Shown: one piece after another, positions 1-9,337 of the stretch
Layout: the number at the start of each line of letters is the position of its first letter
Position numbering within the stretch: position 1 is the stretch's first letter
Origin: Xylophilus ampelinus
Lineage (GTDB): Bacteria > Pseudomonadota > Gammaproteobacteria > Burkholderiales > Burkholderiaceae_C
Length of the DNA: 64,000 bases
Reading direction: 5' to 3'
NCBI RefSeq assembly: GCF_003217575.1
Contig: NZ_QJTC01000006.1
Location: 86,108-150,107, forward strand
The notes under the pieces: generated by a model
Databases searched by the model: none
Told to the model about the DNA's origin: nothing
Seen by the model: the letters and a program-made list of their open reading frames with translations, nothing else
Made by a program: the position numbers and the translations under genes

Positions 1-2
1 AC

Positions 3-1190
3 GCGATGCAGGCCCTGCGCGAGGAAAAAGCCCGGCTGCAGGCCGGTTTCATGGCGCTGGACCCGCGCAACGGCCAGGTGCGCGCCTGGGTGGGCAGCCG
101 TGGCTTCGAGGAAGACCAGTTCGACCACGTCGCGCAGGCCCGCCGCCAGCCCGGATCGACCTTCAAGCCCTTCGTCTACGGCACCGCCTTCGCGCAGGGC
201 ATCGGCCCCAACGAGACGCTGAGGGACGCGCCGGTCGAGATCGACCTGGGCGGCGGCCAGATCTGGCGACCCAGCGACGGCGGCGAGCCCAGCTACCGGC
301 CGATGACGCTGCGCGAGGGCTTGGTCTATTCCAAGAACACGATCACCGCGCAGCTGATGGCGCGGGTAGGTGCGGCCAACGTCGCGCAGACCGCGCGGGC
401 GATGGGCGTGCGCCAGAGCAAGCTGGACGAGGTGCTGTCCCTGGCGCTGGGCACCAGCCCGGTGACGCTGAAGGAAATGGTCGCCTCCTATGGCAGCATC
501 GCCAACGGCGGCAGCTATATCGAGCCGATGCTGGTCGACCGGATCGAGGACCGCAACGGCCAGGTACTTGAGCAGTTCCGGCCCGCAGTGCCCGAGCCCG
601 CGCTGGCGCAGGCCGCCGCGCAGACGCTGCTCGATGCGATGCGCGGCGTGGTCGATCAGGGCACCGGCGGCGCGATCCGCTCGCGCTGGGGCGTGCGCGG
701 CGACGTCGCCGGCAAGACCGGCACCACCCAGGACAACACCGACGGCTGGTTTATGCTGATTCACCCGACGCTGGTGATGGGCGCCTGGGTCGGCTTCAAC
801 GACAGCCGCATCACGATGGCCGACTCCTGGGGCCAGGGTGCCCGCAGCGCATTGCCGATCGTGGGCGACTTCATGCAGGCCTCCCTCCGGGCCAAGGCGC
901 TCGACGGCGATGCGGTGCTGGACGCGCCGCGGGCGCCGCCGGTCGTGCCCGCCGAGCCGATACCGCTCACGCCCGAGCAGATCGGCAACGGCGCCTGGCC
1001 GCCCGCCGGCTCCGGCGAAGGGCCGATGGGTGCGGTCGATCCGCAGGTCGGCAGCCGCCCGGTGGCGCCGGTGGAGGCGACGGTGCCGCTGTCCGAGCAG
1101 CAGGCCCCCCGGCAGAATGTCGGCCCGCTGCTGGCCGCCGAACCCGCGGTGGTCGTGCCTTCTACAAGTCCACGAGAGGGCAATTTCTAG
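3..1190 (+). CDS. Class A penicillin-binding protein (PBP1A family), 3' part
   Basis: C-terminal part of a bifunctional peptidoglycan synthase; the window edge cuts off the N-terminal membrane anchor and glycosyltransferase domain. What remains is the transpeptidase domain that cross-links peptides in the periplasm. Counting from the first Met at base 6, the active-site motif STFK is at residues 51-54, SKN at 109-111 and KTGT at 237-240, with the correct order and spacing. After about residue 300 comes a Pro/Ala-rich, low-complexity tail with no recognised domain. The frame is open to the window start, so the true start is outside. It converges on the LRR gene. The family is clear; the exact paralogue (mrcA-like or an accessory PBP) is not. 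Confidence 0.93.
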   Translation, partial: AMQALREEKARLQAGFMALDPRNGQVRAWVGSRGFEEDQFDHVAQARRQPGSTFKPFVYGTAFAQGIGPNETLRDAPVEIDLGGGQIWRPSDGGEPSYRPMTLREGLVYSKNTITAQLMARVGAANVAQTARAMGVRQSKLDEVLSLALGTSPVTLKEMVASYGSIANGGSYIEPMLVDRIEDRNGQVLEQFRPAVPEPALAQAAAQTLLDAMRGVVDQGTGGAIRSRWGVRGDVAGKTGTTQDNTDGWFMLIHPTLVMGAWVGFNDSRITMADSWGQGARSALPIVGDFMQASLRAKALDGDAVLDAPRAPPVVPAEPIPLTPEQIGNGAWPPAGSGEGPMGAVDPQVGSRPVAPVEATVPLSEQQAPRQNVGPLLAAEPAVVVPSTSPREGNF

Positions 1191-1271
1191 CGCGGATCTT
1201 TCTGCCGGATTCTGTCTCCACGCGCGTTGCGGTCTCCTGTGCCGCATGCCCTATGGGGTGCCACCGTCATG

Positions 1272-3059
1272 TCAATCCAGGGTTACCTGTTCCTGCGGGT
1301 TCGGCAAGGCCAGCGGTGGCCGGGGAACGTCCGGGCACTGCAAATTGGGAGGTAGATCGACCGGCAGGTGCGGAAAAATTTCTACCAGGGAGGGGTTTCG
1401 GGCGATCGCCATTTCGCGCGCACGCCACATCGTCACCGCCGCCCCGAGACTGGCGACATTGAGAGGTGTATCCGTCTGGAAATTCCGCATGCTGCTGTTG
1501 TGTTCCAGCGCGTTTCGCTTTTCCATGTAACCGCTTTCTGTGAGCATGGTGCGCACGGCGGGTATGTCGCCCAGTGTCATGCGCGGGTCGCCCGTGGCGG
1601 GGGCGGGCAGGAAGGGAGGGCAACCGTGGAGGAAAGGGTTTTTTTCGTCGGACATCACCAGATCCATCATCCACTGACTGGCTGAATCGATCTGCTCCAG
1701 TCGGGCCTGAACAGCCGGGTTCACAAGCGTTACGCTAGGCGCCGGGGCACGGAGCAGGTGGAGCTCCGCCTGCAGCCGCGGCGGTACCCGGATTTCGCAA
1801 TCGGGACGCAAGTGGGCGAGGGAGGGCGGAAGCGTTTGCAACCGGTAGCAGCCGGTCAGATCCAGGAATCTCAGCGCCTGGAGATCGCCGATATTTTCGG
1901 GCAGGCTGCGCAACTCTCTGCAGTTGCGCAGGCTGAGATTTCTCAACTGCGGCAATTGTGCGACCGAGGGTCGGATCCATGCGATCGGGGTGCTGTCCAG
2001 CTGCAGGGTCTGCAATTGTCGGAGACGGTCGATATCGTTCGGAAGGTCCTCTATGGGGGATTTGCTCAAAGTCAGCGTCTTCAGCTTGCTCATGCGCATG
2101 ACGGAGCGTGGCAGTGCCGTCAGGCCCGTATCTATCAAAGTCAGTGCTTCCAGGTTGACCAGGCCCTGGAGCGCGCCGGTCGCATCGCGGCGCACCAGGT
2201 TGTCGGGCAGCGCGGTGAGCAAAGGGCTGCCGACGATCAGCAATGTGTTCAAGTTGGCAAGGTTCGCCAGCGAGTCCGGCAAAGCCCGCAACGGGTTGCG
2301 ACTCAAATTCATCGAGCGCAGATCCTGCAGCGTATCGATCGATTCCGGAAGCGACTGCAGGCCACCGCCCGCGATGGAGATGTGCTGCAAATGCGCAAGA
2401 GGCGAGAGATTCGGGGGAAAGCGGGGAATCGGAACGAACTGCAAATTCAGCTGGGGGTTCTGCCTATCTTCCACCGACTTGAGTATGCCGGCCGTCTGCT
2501 GAAGTGCCAGACGCGCATCAGGCTCGATTCCGTGGAGCCTTCGGACCTGCGACATCCAGCCGTCGTACCAGTTATCCGAGTCCGTTGCGCATTCGCGTGC
2601 CCACTCATTTATCTGTTGCGGGAACATCATGTCCCGCGATGCCATGCTGCGCGTCGGCTGATTCTCACCAGGAGAAACCTGTGATGATTCCCACAGGTCG
2701 ATGTCGCCGTCGTTCTCCGACCGCCACGGCAGGCCCGGAATTTCCGTCCATCGCTGCCCCGGACTGCGCGTCAGGTCTCGACGTGTACCGAAATAGGCGT
2801 TCGTATTTCCGGACGCATTCCCCTGCGTCGGCATTCGTGCGGATTCTCGCGTGGGCTCGGACGTGCTGGCGCCCGCATCTCCTTCCCGCTGGTGGCGAGG
2901 GGGGCGGCCTCGGTATCGGAAGAACGCCATCAGTGAGCTGGTAGAAGGGAAACTCGAAGATGCGCGTGCCTGCGGGCGAGCGCTCGTTTCGGCGCGTTCT
3001 TCCGGCAGATCTTGATCGATCGGGCGGCCTGCGGGGGTGACGGGGCGAATATCGGGCAT
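1272..3059 (-). CDS. Leucine-rich-repeat type III effector candidate (XopL-like)
   Basis: A 595-residue protein. The N-terminal ~130 residues are rich in Ser, Pro, Arg and Thr and look disordered, as in type III secretion signals. A Trp-rich segment follows (NWYDGWMSQVRRLHG), then about eight leucine-rich repeats of 22-24 residues (roughly residues 215-410, each with an LxxLP core), then about 170 residues with no motif I can assign. This layout resembles the XopL family of plant-pathogen E3 ligases (LRR plus C-terminal XL-box); the XL assignment is inference. The start at 3059 is chosen because AGGGAG lies just upstream and the residues before it are coded inside the leader. A perfect PIP box lies about 90 bp upstream of the start. 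There is no signal peptide. The IpaH/NEL-type CxD catalytic loop was not seen. Confidence 0.75.
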   Translation of the reverse strand: MPDIRPVTPAGRPIDQDLPEERAETSARPQARASSSFPSTSSLMAFFRYRGRPPRHQREGDAGASTSEPTRESARMPTQGNASGNTNAYFGTRRDLTRSPGQRWTEIPGLPWRSENDGDIDLWESSQVSPGENQPTRSMASRDMMFPQQINEWARECATDSDNWYDGWMSQVRRLHGIEPDARLALQQTAGILKSVEDRQNPQLNLQFVPIPRFPPNLSPLAHLQHISIAGGGLQSLPESIDTLQDLRSMNLSRNPLRALPDSLANLANLNTLLIVGSPLLTALPDNLVRRDATGALQGLVNLEALTLIDTGLTALPRSVMRMSKLKTLTLSKSPIEDLPNDIDRLRQLQTLQLDSTPIAWIRPSVAQLPQLRNLSLRNCRELRSLPENIGDLQALRFLDLTGCYRLQTLPPSLAHLRPDCEIRVPPRLQAELHLLRAPAPSVTLVNPAVQARLEQIDSASQWMMDLVMSDEKNPFLHGCPPFLPAPATGDPRMTLGDIPAVRTMLTESGYMEKRNALEHNSSMRNFQTDTPLNVASLGAAVTMWRAREMAIARNPSLVEIFPHLPVDLPPNLQCPDVPRPPLALPNPQEQVTLD

Positions 3060-3112
3060 GGCGGGCTCCCTTGCATGGGCGGTGCGGATCCGTCGGCACC
3101 GGTCGGAAGGGC

Positions 3113-3173
3113 ATGGTCCTGTTTCGTCTGCGCACACGGAGGCCGCATGCGAAATTGTCTCGAGAAATGCGAA
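3113..3173 (-). promoter_or_regulatory. Perfect PIP box with -10-like element upstream of LRR effector gene
   Basis: On the minus strand TTCGC (3169-3173) and TTCGC (3149-3153) are separated by exactly 15 bases, the consensus bound by HrpX/HrpB-type AraC activators. After a further 30 bases comes GACCAT (3113-3118), which matches the usual YANNNT -10 element except at its first base. Distance and orientation to the 3059 start fit a type III effector promoter. Confidence 0.88.
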
Positions 3174-3209
3174 ACGGCTCCGCCGGTCAAGGAGGGCTGC
3201 GCATGTTTT

Positions 3210-4551
3210 TCACAGACACCCGCCCCTGCGACCGGCAGAGTCGTCCTGGCTGTCTTGTTCTGCCTCGTCCGTCGACTGCGGGCCGGCAGCCGACGCAGCG
3301 CGCAGCTTGTCCTTTTTTTTCGGCCGCGTGCGCCCGGTGCCGCCCGGTCCCGGTACGGAAGGCTCGCCTGGACCGGATGCGTCGGGTCCAGGCGCTCGCC
3401 TGTCGACCGGCTCGAAGCCTGCCACCTGCTCCCGTGGAACCGGCTGCCCCTGACGCTTTTCGATCAGCCGGAAATGCGCTTCGGTTTCCGCGCTGACGAA
3501 GCTCACCGCCAGGCCGGCTTCGCCCGCGGCCAGTGCGGCCGATGCGGTGGACGTAGTCGGCCGCCGAGCGGGGCAGGTCGTAGTTGACGACTACCGGCAA
3601 TCGGGCGATGTCGATGCCGCGGCCGGCCAGGTCGGTGGTGACGACCAGGTCCCAGCGCCCGGCCTTCAATTCGGCCAGCACCTGGCTGCGGGCGCCCTGG
3701 CTCAGGTCGCCGTGGAAGGCGGTGGCGTAGACGCCGTTCTTGTAGAGCTTGTCGGCGACCGTCTCGGCGGCGTACCTGGTGGCGACGAAGACCAGGGCGC
3801 GGCCCCAGCCTTCCTGCTTCACCAGGTGGCGCAGCAGCTGGGTGCGCCGCGATGCGTCGACCTGGATCGCGCGCTGCACGATGGCCGGTGCGCTGCCGGG
3901 CTCGGGCACGACCTCGACTCGCACCGGGTCGCGCAGCAGTGCGGCGGCCAGCGTATCGACACCCTTCGGGAAGGTGGCGGAGAAGAACAGGTTCTGCCGC
4001 GCCGACGGCAGCTGCGCCAGGATGCGCTGCAGCTCGTCGGCGAAGCCCAGGTCGAGCAGGCGGTCAGCCTCGTCCAGCACCAGCGTCACCACAGCGTCGA
4101 GCCGCAGCGCCTTCTGCTCCAGCAGGTCGAGCAGCCGGCCGGGCGTCGCGACCAGCAGGTCGGCGCCGCCGCGCAGGGCCATCATCTGCGGATTGGCCGA
4201 GACGCCGCCCACCGCCACTACGATTTTCGTGCGGTGCGGCAACCCGTGCGCCAGGCCGCGCAGCACGTCGCCCACCTGAACCGCCAGTTCCCGCGTCGGC
4301 ACCAGCACCAGGCCGCGCAGGCGCAGCGGTGCCTCCCGCGGATAGCGACCGCGGGCGTCCTGCAGCATCTGCAGCAGCGGCAGGCCGAACGCCGCGGTCT
4401 TGCCCGAGCCGGTCTGCGCGATCCCCAGCACGTCCCGTCCCTGCAGCACCGCCGGCAGCGCCGCCGCCTGGATCGGCGTGGGTTCGCCGAACCCCCGGAT
4501 GCCGGCCGCGTTGGCGAGAGAGGCGGACAGGCCGAGAGCTTCGAAGGACAT
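3210..4551 (-). pseudogene. DEAD-box RNA helicase (RhlE-like), frameshifted near the C terminus
   Basis: ATP-dependent RNA helicase core, normally acting in mRNA decay or ribosome assembly. From MSFEALGL the motifs follow in order: the TPIQ Q-motif, AQTGSGKT (Walker A), PTRELAVQ, TPGR, DEAD, SAT, and HRIGRTGR (motif VI). Directly after HRIGRTGR the frame changes: the continuation GEAGLAVSFVSAE plus a basic tail ending at 3210 lies in another frame, while the original frame runs on as unrelated sequence to 3187. Restoring the usual GRTGRAGEAG needs two bases at about 3522-3530. This is either a real truncation or a sequencing error. An in-frame Met at 4572 is an alternative start. Confidence 0.85.
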
Positions 4552-4763
4552 GGGAGAAAGAATTTCCGACATGCAAAGAAAGAACGGTTTTAGCCGCCAC
4601 GGAAGATGTGAAAAGAACCCTGGCGAGCGACCCCGAGTGTGCAGCGAGGATCGGAGGCCAGCTTTTACAAGGCCAAGGCCAAGGGCTTGGTCGTCGGGTG
4701 AGACATCGCCCCGCCCGTTCGCAGGAGCGGCTGGGTGCCCCGTGCATCCGCCGGAAAACGGCA

Positions 4764-4803
4764 TGCTATTTAAATTATAGCAAGAAGCCAGCGCGGAAAA
4801 ACG
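4764..4803 (+). repeat. Partial copy of dispersed intergenic repeat
   Basis: A hairpin, TGCTAT...ATAGCA (4764-4782), followed by AAGAAGCCAGCGCGG. It matches the 5' stem of the 67-nt repeat found elsewhere in the window, but the 3' half is not conserved. It lies in the gap of about 275 bases upstream of the helicase gene; nothing else was recognised in that gap. Confidence 0.5.
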
Positions 4804-4826
4804 GTTTGAGCCCTATCGGATGCGGA

Positions 4827-5054
4827 TCAGGGTGAGCGGTGCAGCCGCGGCGCCGACAGTGCGTCCAGGTTGTCGGCGATGGCCGTGTCGAGGTCGGGCC
4901 AGCGGCCCAGCAGGTGCGCCGCCGCCACGTCCTTCTGCAGCGTCTTCAGGTCCTTGACGGTGGGGGCCACCTTGATCTGGGCGATAGCGGCCGCGGGGTT
5001 GCCGCCGCGGGCGATCGCCAACACCTTCCGGGCCCAGTCGTTGGCGCGCGCCAT
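4827..5054 (-). CDS. Small conserved-looking hypothetical protein
   Basis: A 75-residue soluble protein starting MARANDWARKVLAIARGG, with no signal peptide or membrane segment and a mostly helical, mixed-charge composition. The start at 5054 is supported by GAGGA seven bases upstream; the frame also extends upstream to 5105 but without a ribosome binding site. It lies between the helicase and msrA on the same strand, about 105 bases downstream of the msrA stop. I do not recognise the family and propose no function. Confidence 0.6.
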   Translation of the reverse strand: MARANDWARKVLAIARGGNPAAAIAQIKVAPTVKDLKTLQKDVAAAHLLGRWPDLDTAIADNLDALSAPRLHRSP

Positions 5055-5160
5055 CGGAAATCCTCGTGTGAAAGGGCAGCGCCTGCGGCTGCCGAGGGCG
5101 CCCACCGCGGGCGCCGAGCCGCCGACGATACGCGAAACCGCCGGGCGCCCGCCGCGGGCC

Positions 5161-5931
5161 TCAGACGCCCTGGGCCACCAGCACCGGCGTGGCCCGGTAC
5201 ACCTCGGGCATCAGGGTCTGCAGCTCGGCCAGTTTCGGCAGGTCGAAGCGGGCGATGTACGGCGACTGCGGGTTGCGGGTGGCGTAGTCCTGGTGGTAGG
5301 CCTCGGCCGGGAAGAAGCCCTGGCCGACCGGCGACAGCACGGTGACGATACGGGCCGGAAACGCGTGGGCGGCATCGAGCTGCGCGATGTAGGCCTCGGC
5401 GATCCGCTTCTGCTCGGCGTCCTGGTAGAAGATGGCCGATCGGTATTGGGTGCCGGTATCGGGCCCCTGGCGGTCGCGCTGGGTGGGGTCGTGCGCCACC
5501 GCGAAGTACACCTGCAGCAGTCGGCCGTAGCTGATACTGGAAGGGTCGTAGGTGATCTTCACCGCCTCGGCATGCCCGGTGCGGCCGCTGCCGATCGCCT
5601 CGTAGCGCGCCGTCTCGGCCGCGCCGCCGGCATAGCCCGATACGGCATTGAGCACGCCCCGCGTGTGCTGGAACACCGCCTGCACGCCCCAGAAGCAGCC
5701 GCCGGCGAAGACCGCGGTGGCGGTCCGGGCGGGCGTTGCGGCGGCGACCAGCGGGATATCGACCGTCGGCGCGGGCAGCTTCACCCCTTTCTCGGCCGCC
5801 GCGGCGCTGCCGCCGAAATACGCCCACGCCGCCAGCGCGATAAGCCCCGACGCCACGAGCGATTTGGAGCCGGCCAAGCCGGGGCGAGCGGAGCGGTATG
5901 TGGCGGGCTTGGCATGGCGTGGGAGCGGCAT
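5161..5931 (-). CDS. msrA: Peptide-methionine (S)-S-oxide reductase MsrA, exported form
   Basis: Repairs methionine S-sulfoxide in oxidised proteins. The catalytic motif GGCFWG is present (Cys is the nucleophile), followed by GYAGG, the HAEAV segment, QYRSAIF and the HQDY segment, all typical of MsrA. The protein has 256 residues because about 75 residues precede the catalytic core: a basic start and a hydrophobic stretch (LVASGLIALAAWAYFGG) suggest a signal peptide or anchor, placing the enzyme in the periplasm. The start at 5931 is the first Met consistent with that leader. It lies downstream of the mltB-like gene on the same strand with a 119-base gap. Confidence 0.93.
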   Translation of the reverse strand: MPLPRHAKPATYRSARPGLAGSKSLVASGLIALAAWAYFGGSAAAAEKGVKLPAPTVDIPLVAAATPARTATAVFAGGCFWGVQAVFQHTRGVLNAVSGYAGGAAETARYEAIGSGRTGHAEAVKITYDPSSISYGRLLQVYFAVAHDPTQRDRQGPDTGTQYRSAIFYQDAEQKRIAEAYIAQLDAAHAFPARIVTVLSPVGQGFFPAEAYHQDYATRNPQSPYIARFDLPKLAELQTLMPEVYRATPVLVAQGV

Positions 5932-6050
5932 GGCAGGTCTTTCTGCGCCACGGTGGCGCGAACGGCGGGCGGGAGACGGTTGGAGCATCGCCCGGCGGCG
6001 AAGTTCAGCCGGGTGCGCCAGGCCCTTACGCGCCGGCCGGCGCGCCGGTT

Positions 6051-7199
6051 TCAGCGCCCGAGCGCTTCCGACACCGCCGCACCCAGCTCGATCACCGACA
6101 GCGCGTAGTGGCTCGACCAGTTGTAGCGGGTGATCACGTAGAAGTTCTCGGTGCCGGCGATGTAGGTCGGCATGTCGGCGCCGTTCTGCAGCTCGACCAG
6201 CGCCAGCGGGCCGGCGTGCTCGCGCGCCGCGCCGTCGAGCACCGCGCCCTTGGCGGCGAAGGCGGCGGGGCTGAAGGTGGGCAGGATGTCGGGCGCGAGC
6301 AGCGCGTCCTTGTCGAGCCGTTCGGCGTCGAAGGCGACCGGGTAGTGCGTCGGCATGCCGGTTTTCCAGCCGAAGGCCTTGAAGTAGCTGCCGACCGAGC
6401 CGATCGCGTCGGCCGGGCTGCCGAACAGGTCGATGCGACCGTCGCCGTCGAAATCGACCGCGTACTTGCTCCAGCTCGAGGGCATGAACTGCGGCAGGCC
6501 CATCGCGCCGGCATAGCTGCCGCGCAGGGCGAACGGGTCGAAATTGCCGCGGTTGGACAGACTCAGGAACTGCTCCAGCTCGCCGCGGAAGAAGGCGATG
6601 CGCTCGGCCGCGCGCGGATGGGCGGCGGGGAAGTCGAAGGACAGGGTCGAGAGCGCGTCCATCACCCGGAAGGTGCCTACCTGCTGGCCGTAGACCGTCT
6701 CCACCCCGATGATGCCGACGATGATCTCGGCCGGCACGCCGTAGGTGCGCTCGGCCCGGGCCAGCGCGTCGCGGTGCTCCTGCCAGAAGCGCACGCCGGC
6801 CCGGATTCGGACCGGGTCGACGAAGCGGCTGCGGTAGACCCGCCAGTTCTTGGTGGTGCCGCGCGGCGCCGGCATCATCAGGCGCGGTACGGTGGGCAGG
6901 AACTGTGCCTGGCCGATCGCTTGGCGCACCCATTCGCGGTCGCGGTCGAGGTCGCGGCGGGCGGCCAGGTCGTCGGCGAACTGCATCGCCTCGGCCTGGT
7001 CGGCGTAGAAGACCGGCGGCGGCGGCGGGGCGGCCGGCCGGCGCGCGGGCTTGGAATGGGCTGCGGCCTGCGCCCTCGCGTCGCCGGGAAGGCCGATGCC
7101 CGCCGCGATGCCGGCCAGGCCGGTGGCGAGGGTGGCGGCGGCGATGCGGCGCAGCGCGGGGCGGCGGTCGTCCGGCAGGGAGCGGGGAGTAAGGGGCAC
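6051..7199 (-). CDS. mltB: Lytic murein transglycosylase, MltB type
   Basis: Cleaves the glycan strands of peptidoglycan between MurNAc and GlcNAc, forming 1,6-anhydro ends. After a signal peptide ending near ARA-QA come the SLT family 3 hallmarks: GVPAEIIVGIIGVETVYG with the catalytic Glu in GVET, GSYAGAMGLPQFMPSS, and FDGDGRIDLF. The C-terminal NFYVITRYNWSSHYA is also typical. The protein has 382 residues. No ATG precedes the signal peptide in frame, so a GTG at 7199 is used; its ribosome binding site is weak and the start is uncertain. It follows the transglutaminase gene by 32 bases and may be the last gene of that operon. Confidence 0.92.
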   Translation of the reverse strand: MPLTPRSLPDDRRPALRRIAAATLATGLAGIAAGIGLPGDARAQAAAHSKPARRPAAPPPPPVFYADQAEAMQFADDLAARRDLDRDREWVRQAIGQAQFLPTVPRLMMPAPRGTTKNWRVYRSRFVDPVRIRAGVRFWQEHRDALARAERTYGVPAEIIVGIIGVETVYGQQVGTFRVMDALSTLSFDFPAAHPRAAERIAFFRGELEQFLSLSNRGNFDPFALRGSYAGAMGLPQFMPSSWSKYAVDFDGDGRIDLFGSPADAIGSVGSYFKAFGWKTGMPTHYPVAFDAERLDKDALLAPDILPTFSPAAFAAKGAVLDGAAREHAGPLALVELQNGADMPTYIAGTENFYVITRYNWSSHYALSVIELGAAVSEALGR

Positions 7200-7231
7200 G
7201 GGTCGGGTCGAGCAGGAGGGGGGCGGCGCGG

Positions 7232-9337
7232 TCAGGCGCCGGAGGAGGAAAGGGCGGCGGTGCCCGCGCGGACGGCGGGCCAGGCCAGCGCGCCGAATTC
7301 GCGACGCAGGGCGGCCAGCGCGCCGCGCTGCGACGCCGGATCGGCACGGCCGTAGCGCATCGATTCGAGCCGCAGCAGCCAGGTCTGCACCGCCGCGCCG
7401 TCGCTGCCGAAGGCGCGCTGCACTTCGGCCGCCATCGCGCGCGGCGGCATCTGCGGCGGCAGCGCCAGGCCCAGCCGCTCCAGCCGGCGCCGGGCGCGGG
7501 CCAGCAGCAGCAGCCACGGGTCGTGCGAGCGCCGGGCCACCGTCGCCCAGACGGCGCCGGCGATGCTGGTCACAGCCACCAGGCCGGCCAGGATGCGGGC
7601 CAGGTCCTGCCAATCCGGCGCGCCGAAGCCCAGCCGTTTGAGCAGGTCGAACTGGCGCTCCTGCGTGTAGTTCAGCACCCACTGGTTCCAGCGGTTGTTC
7701 ACCGCCTCCCAGCCGGCGCGCAGCTGCTGCACCATGCCTTCGCCGATCACCGCGCCGAAGGCTCCGGCGAACGCGCCCTGCGGCGCGGGCAGCCGGACCA
7801 GCTGGCCGATCCGGTCGGGCGAGACGGCCGAGGTGGGATCGACCCGCATCCATCCGCGGCCGGCCTGCCAGATCTCGGCCCAGGCGTGGGCGTCGCTCTG
7901 GCGCACCGTCCAGTAGCCGTCGACCGCGTTCAGGTCGCCGCCCTGGTAGCCGGTGACGATGCGGGCCGGCACGTCGGCGGCCCGCATCAGCACCACGAAG
8001 GCCGAGGCGATGTGCTCGCAGAAGCCGGCCTTGCGGTCGAACCAGAACTCGTCGGCCGTCTCCCGGCCGTAGATGCCCGGCTCCAGCGTATAGGTGTAGC
8101 CGCCGGTGCGCAGCCGGCGCATCGCGGCCGCCACCAGGGCCGCGGTGGGGTCGCCGCCCGCTGCCGACTGCGGATCGGCCTTCGCCTGCGCCAGCAGCTC
8201 GGCGGCCAGGGCGCGGGTGCGCGGGTCGAAGCCCTCGGGCAGCTCGGTGAAGTAGCGCATCGCCGGCATGCGCCGCTCGGGACCGTGGCGGAAATCGGTG
8301 AAGCTCTCGGCCTTGTAGCGCAGCAGCTGGTTGACCGGACGCAGCGCGGTCCATTGCAGGTCAGCGCTGCGGTAGGCCTCGACGCCCTCGGGCTTCTCCG
8401 GCGCCGCGTCCAGCGTCAGCAGCCAGGTGCGGCGGCTGGGCTCCAGCGTGGCCTCGTAGCGCACCGGCGTGCCGCTCACCTGCAGCGGGCCGGGCTGCTG
8501 CCAGCGCGGCGCGTACTCGCCGTTCGCGCCCCGGGCGGAGAGCGGGCGCCAGCGCCGGCCGTCGAAGGTGGAGAGCACCGGTCCGCGGAAGTACAGGTCC
8601 TGCTGCGGCGGCGGCGTGTTGCCCGGCGTGTCGAACCGGATCCGCATCGCCACGCCGTCGTCGAGCGCCAGGCTGGTGATATTGCCGATCTCCATGTCCT
8701 GCGCCAGGCCGCTGCGCCCGCGGGTCTGGTCGTCCGGCACGCCCCAGAGCGGCGCCACCCGCGGGAAAAACAAGAACAGCACCAGCATGATCGGCGCACC
8801 CAGCAGCATCATCCGTGCCGAGGTGCGGGCCGCTGCGGCCAGCGGCGGCCGGCCGACCGGCATGTGGGCCTGCACCAGCGCGCTCAGCAGGCCCCACAGC
8901 GCCACCACCATCGCGAAGGCCACCGGCAGCGACTGCGAAACGAAGAAGTTGGTGAGCATCGCGAAGAAGCCCAGGAAGAAGATCACCATCGCGTCGCGCC
9001 GGGCGCGCAGCTCCAGCGTCTTCAAGGCCAGCAGCATGATGACCAGCGTCACGCCGGCCTCGCGGCCGAGGATGGTCTTGTGTGTCAGCAGGGTGGCGCC
9101 TGTGCAGACCGCCACCAGCCCCAGCAGCCACCAGCGGCCCGGCAGCGGATCGGCCCGCCAGGCCAGCCGGGCGCGCCACAGCAGCGCCAGCGCCGCCACC
9201 GCGCTGGCCCACAGCGGCAGGTAGGCCACCTGCGGCAGCAGCACCCAGGCGAGCACCGCCAGCAGGAACAGCGTGTCGCGGCTGTCGCGCGGCAGGGCGG
9301 CCGCGGCGGCCAGCGGCCGGGCGAACGGGTTCAGCAT
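7232..9337 (-). CDS. Membrane transglutaminase-like protein (DUF3488/TgpA type)
   Basis: A 701-residue inner-membrane protein. The N-terminal ~200 residues hold about six hydrophobic segments (DUF3488-like). A large periplasmic region follows and carries a transglutaminase fold: AGFCEHIASAFVVLMRA with catalytic Cys, DAHAWAEIW with His, and RVDPTSAV with Asp. One more membrane segment (near residue 580) precedes a C-terminal cytoplasmic tail. This matches TgpA, which is coded with DUF58 and MoxR proteins in many proteobacteria; the substrate is not settled. The start at 9337 overlaps the end of the DUF58 gene by seven bases, implying translational coupling. Confidence 0.9.
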   Translation of the reverse strand: MLNPFARPLAAAAALPRDSRDTLFLLAVLAWVLLPQVAYLPLWASAVAALALLWRARLAWRADPLPGRWWLLGLVAVCTGATLLTHKTILGREAGVTLVIMLLALKTLELRARRDAMVIFFLGFFAMLTNFFVSQSLPVAFAMVVALWGLLSALVQAHMPVGRPPLAAAARTSARMMLLGAPIMLVLFLFFPRVAPLWGVPDDQTRGRSGLAQDMEIGNITSLALDDGVAMRIRFDTPGNTPPPQQDLYFRGPVLSTFDGRRWRPLSARGANGEYAPRWQQPGPLQVSGTPVRYEATLEPSRRTWLLTLDAAPEKPEGVEAYRSADLQWTALRPVNQLLRYKAESFTDFRHGPERRMPAMRYFTELPEGFDPRTRALAAELLAQAKADPQSAAGGDPTAALVAAAMRRLRTGGYTYTLEPGIYGRETADEFWFDRKAGFCEHIASAFVVLMRAADVPARIVTGYQGGDLNAVDGYWTVRQSDAHAWAEIWQAGRGWMRVDPTSAVSPDRIGQLVRLPAPQGAFAGAFGAVIGEGMVQQLRAGWEAVNNRWNQWVLNYTQERQFDLLKRLGFGAPDWQDLARILAGLVAVTSIAGAVWATVARRSHDPWLLLLARARRRLERLGLALPPQMPPRAMAAEVQRAFGSDGAAVQTWLLRLESMRYGRADPASQRGALAALRREFGALAWPAVRAGTAALSSSGA

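Noticed and set aside
1272..3059. LRR protein as an IpaH-type NEL ubiquitin ligase
   Set aside because: The CxD catalytic loop and the NEL helical domain are not visible after the repeats; the layout fits XopL better.
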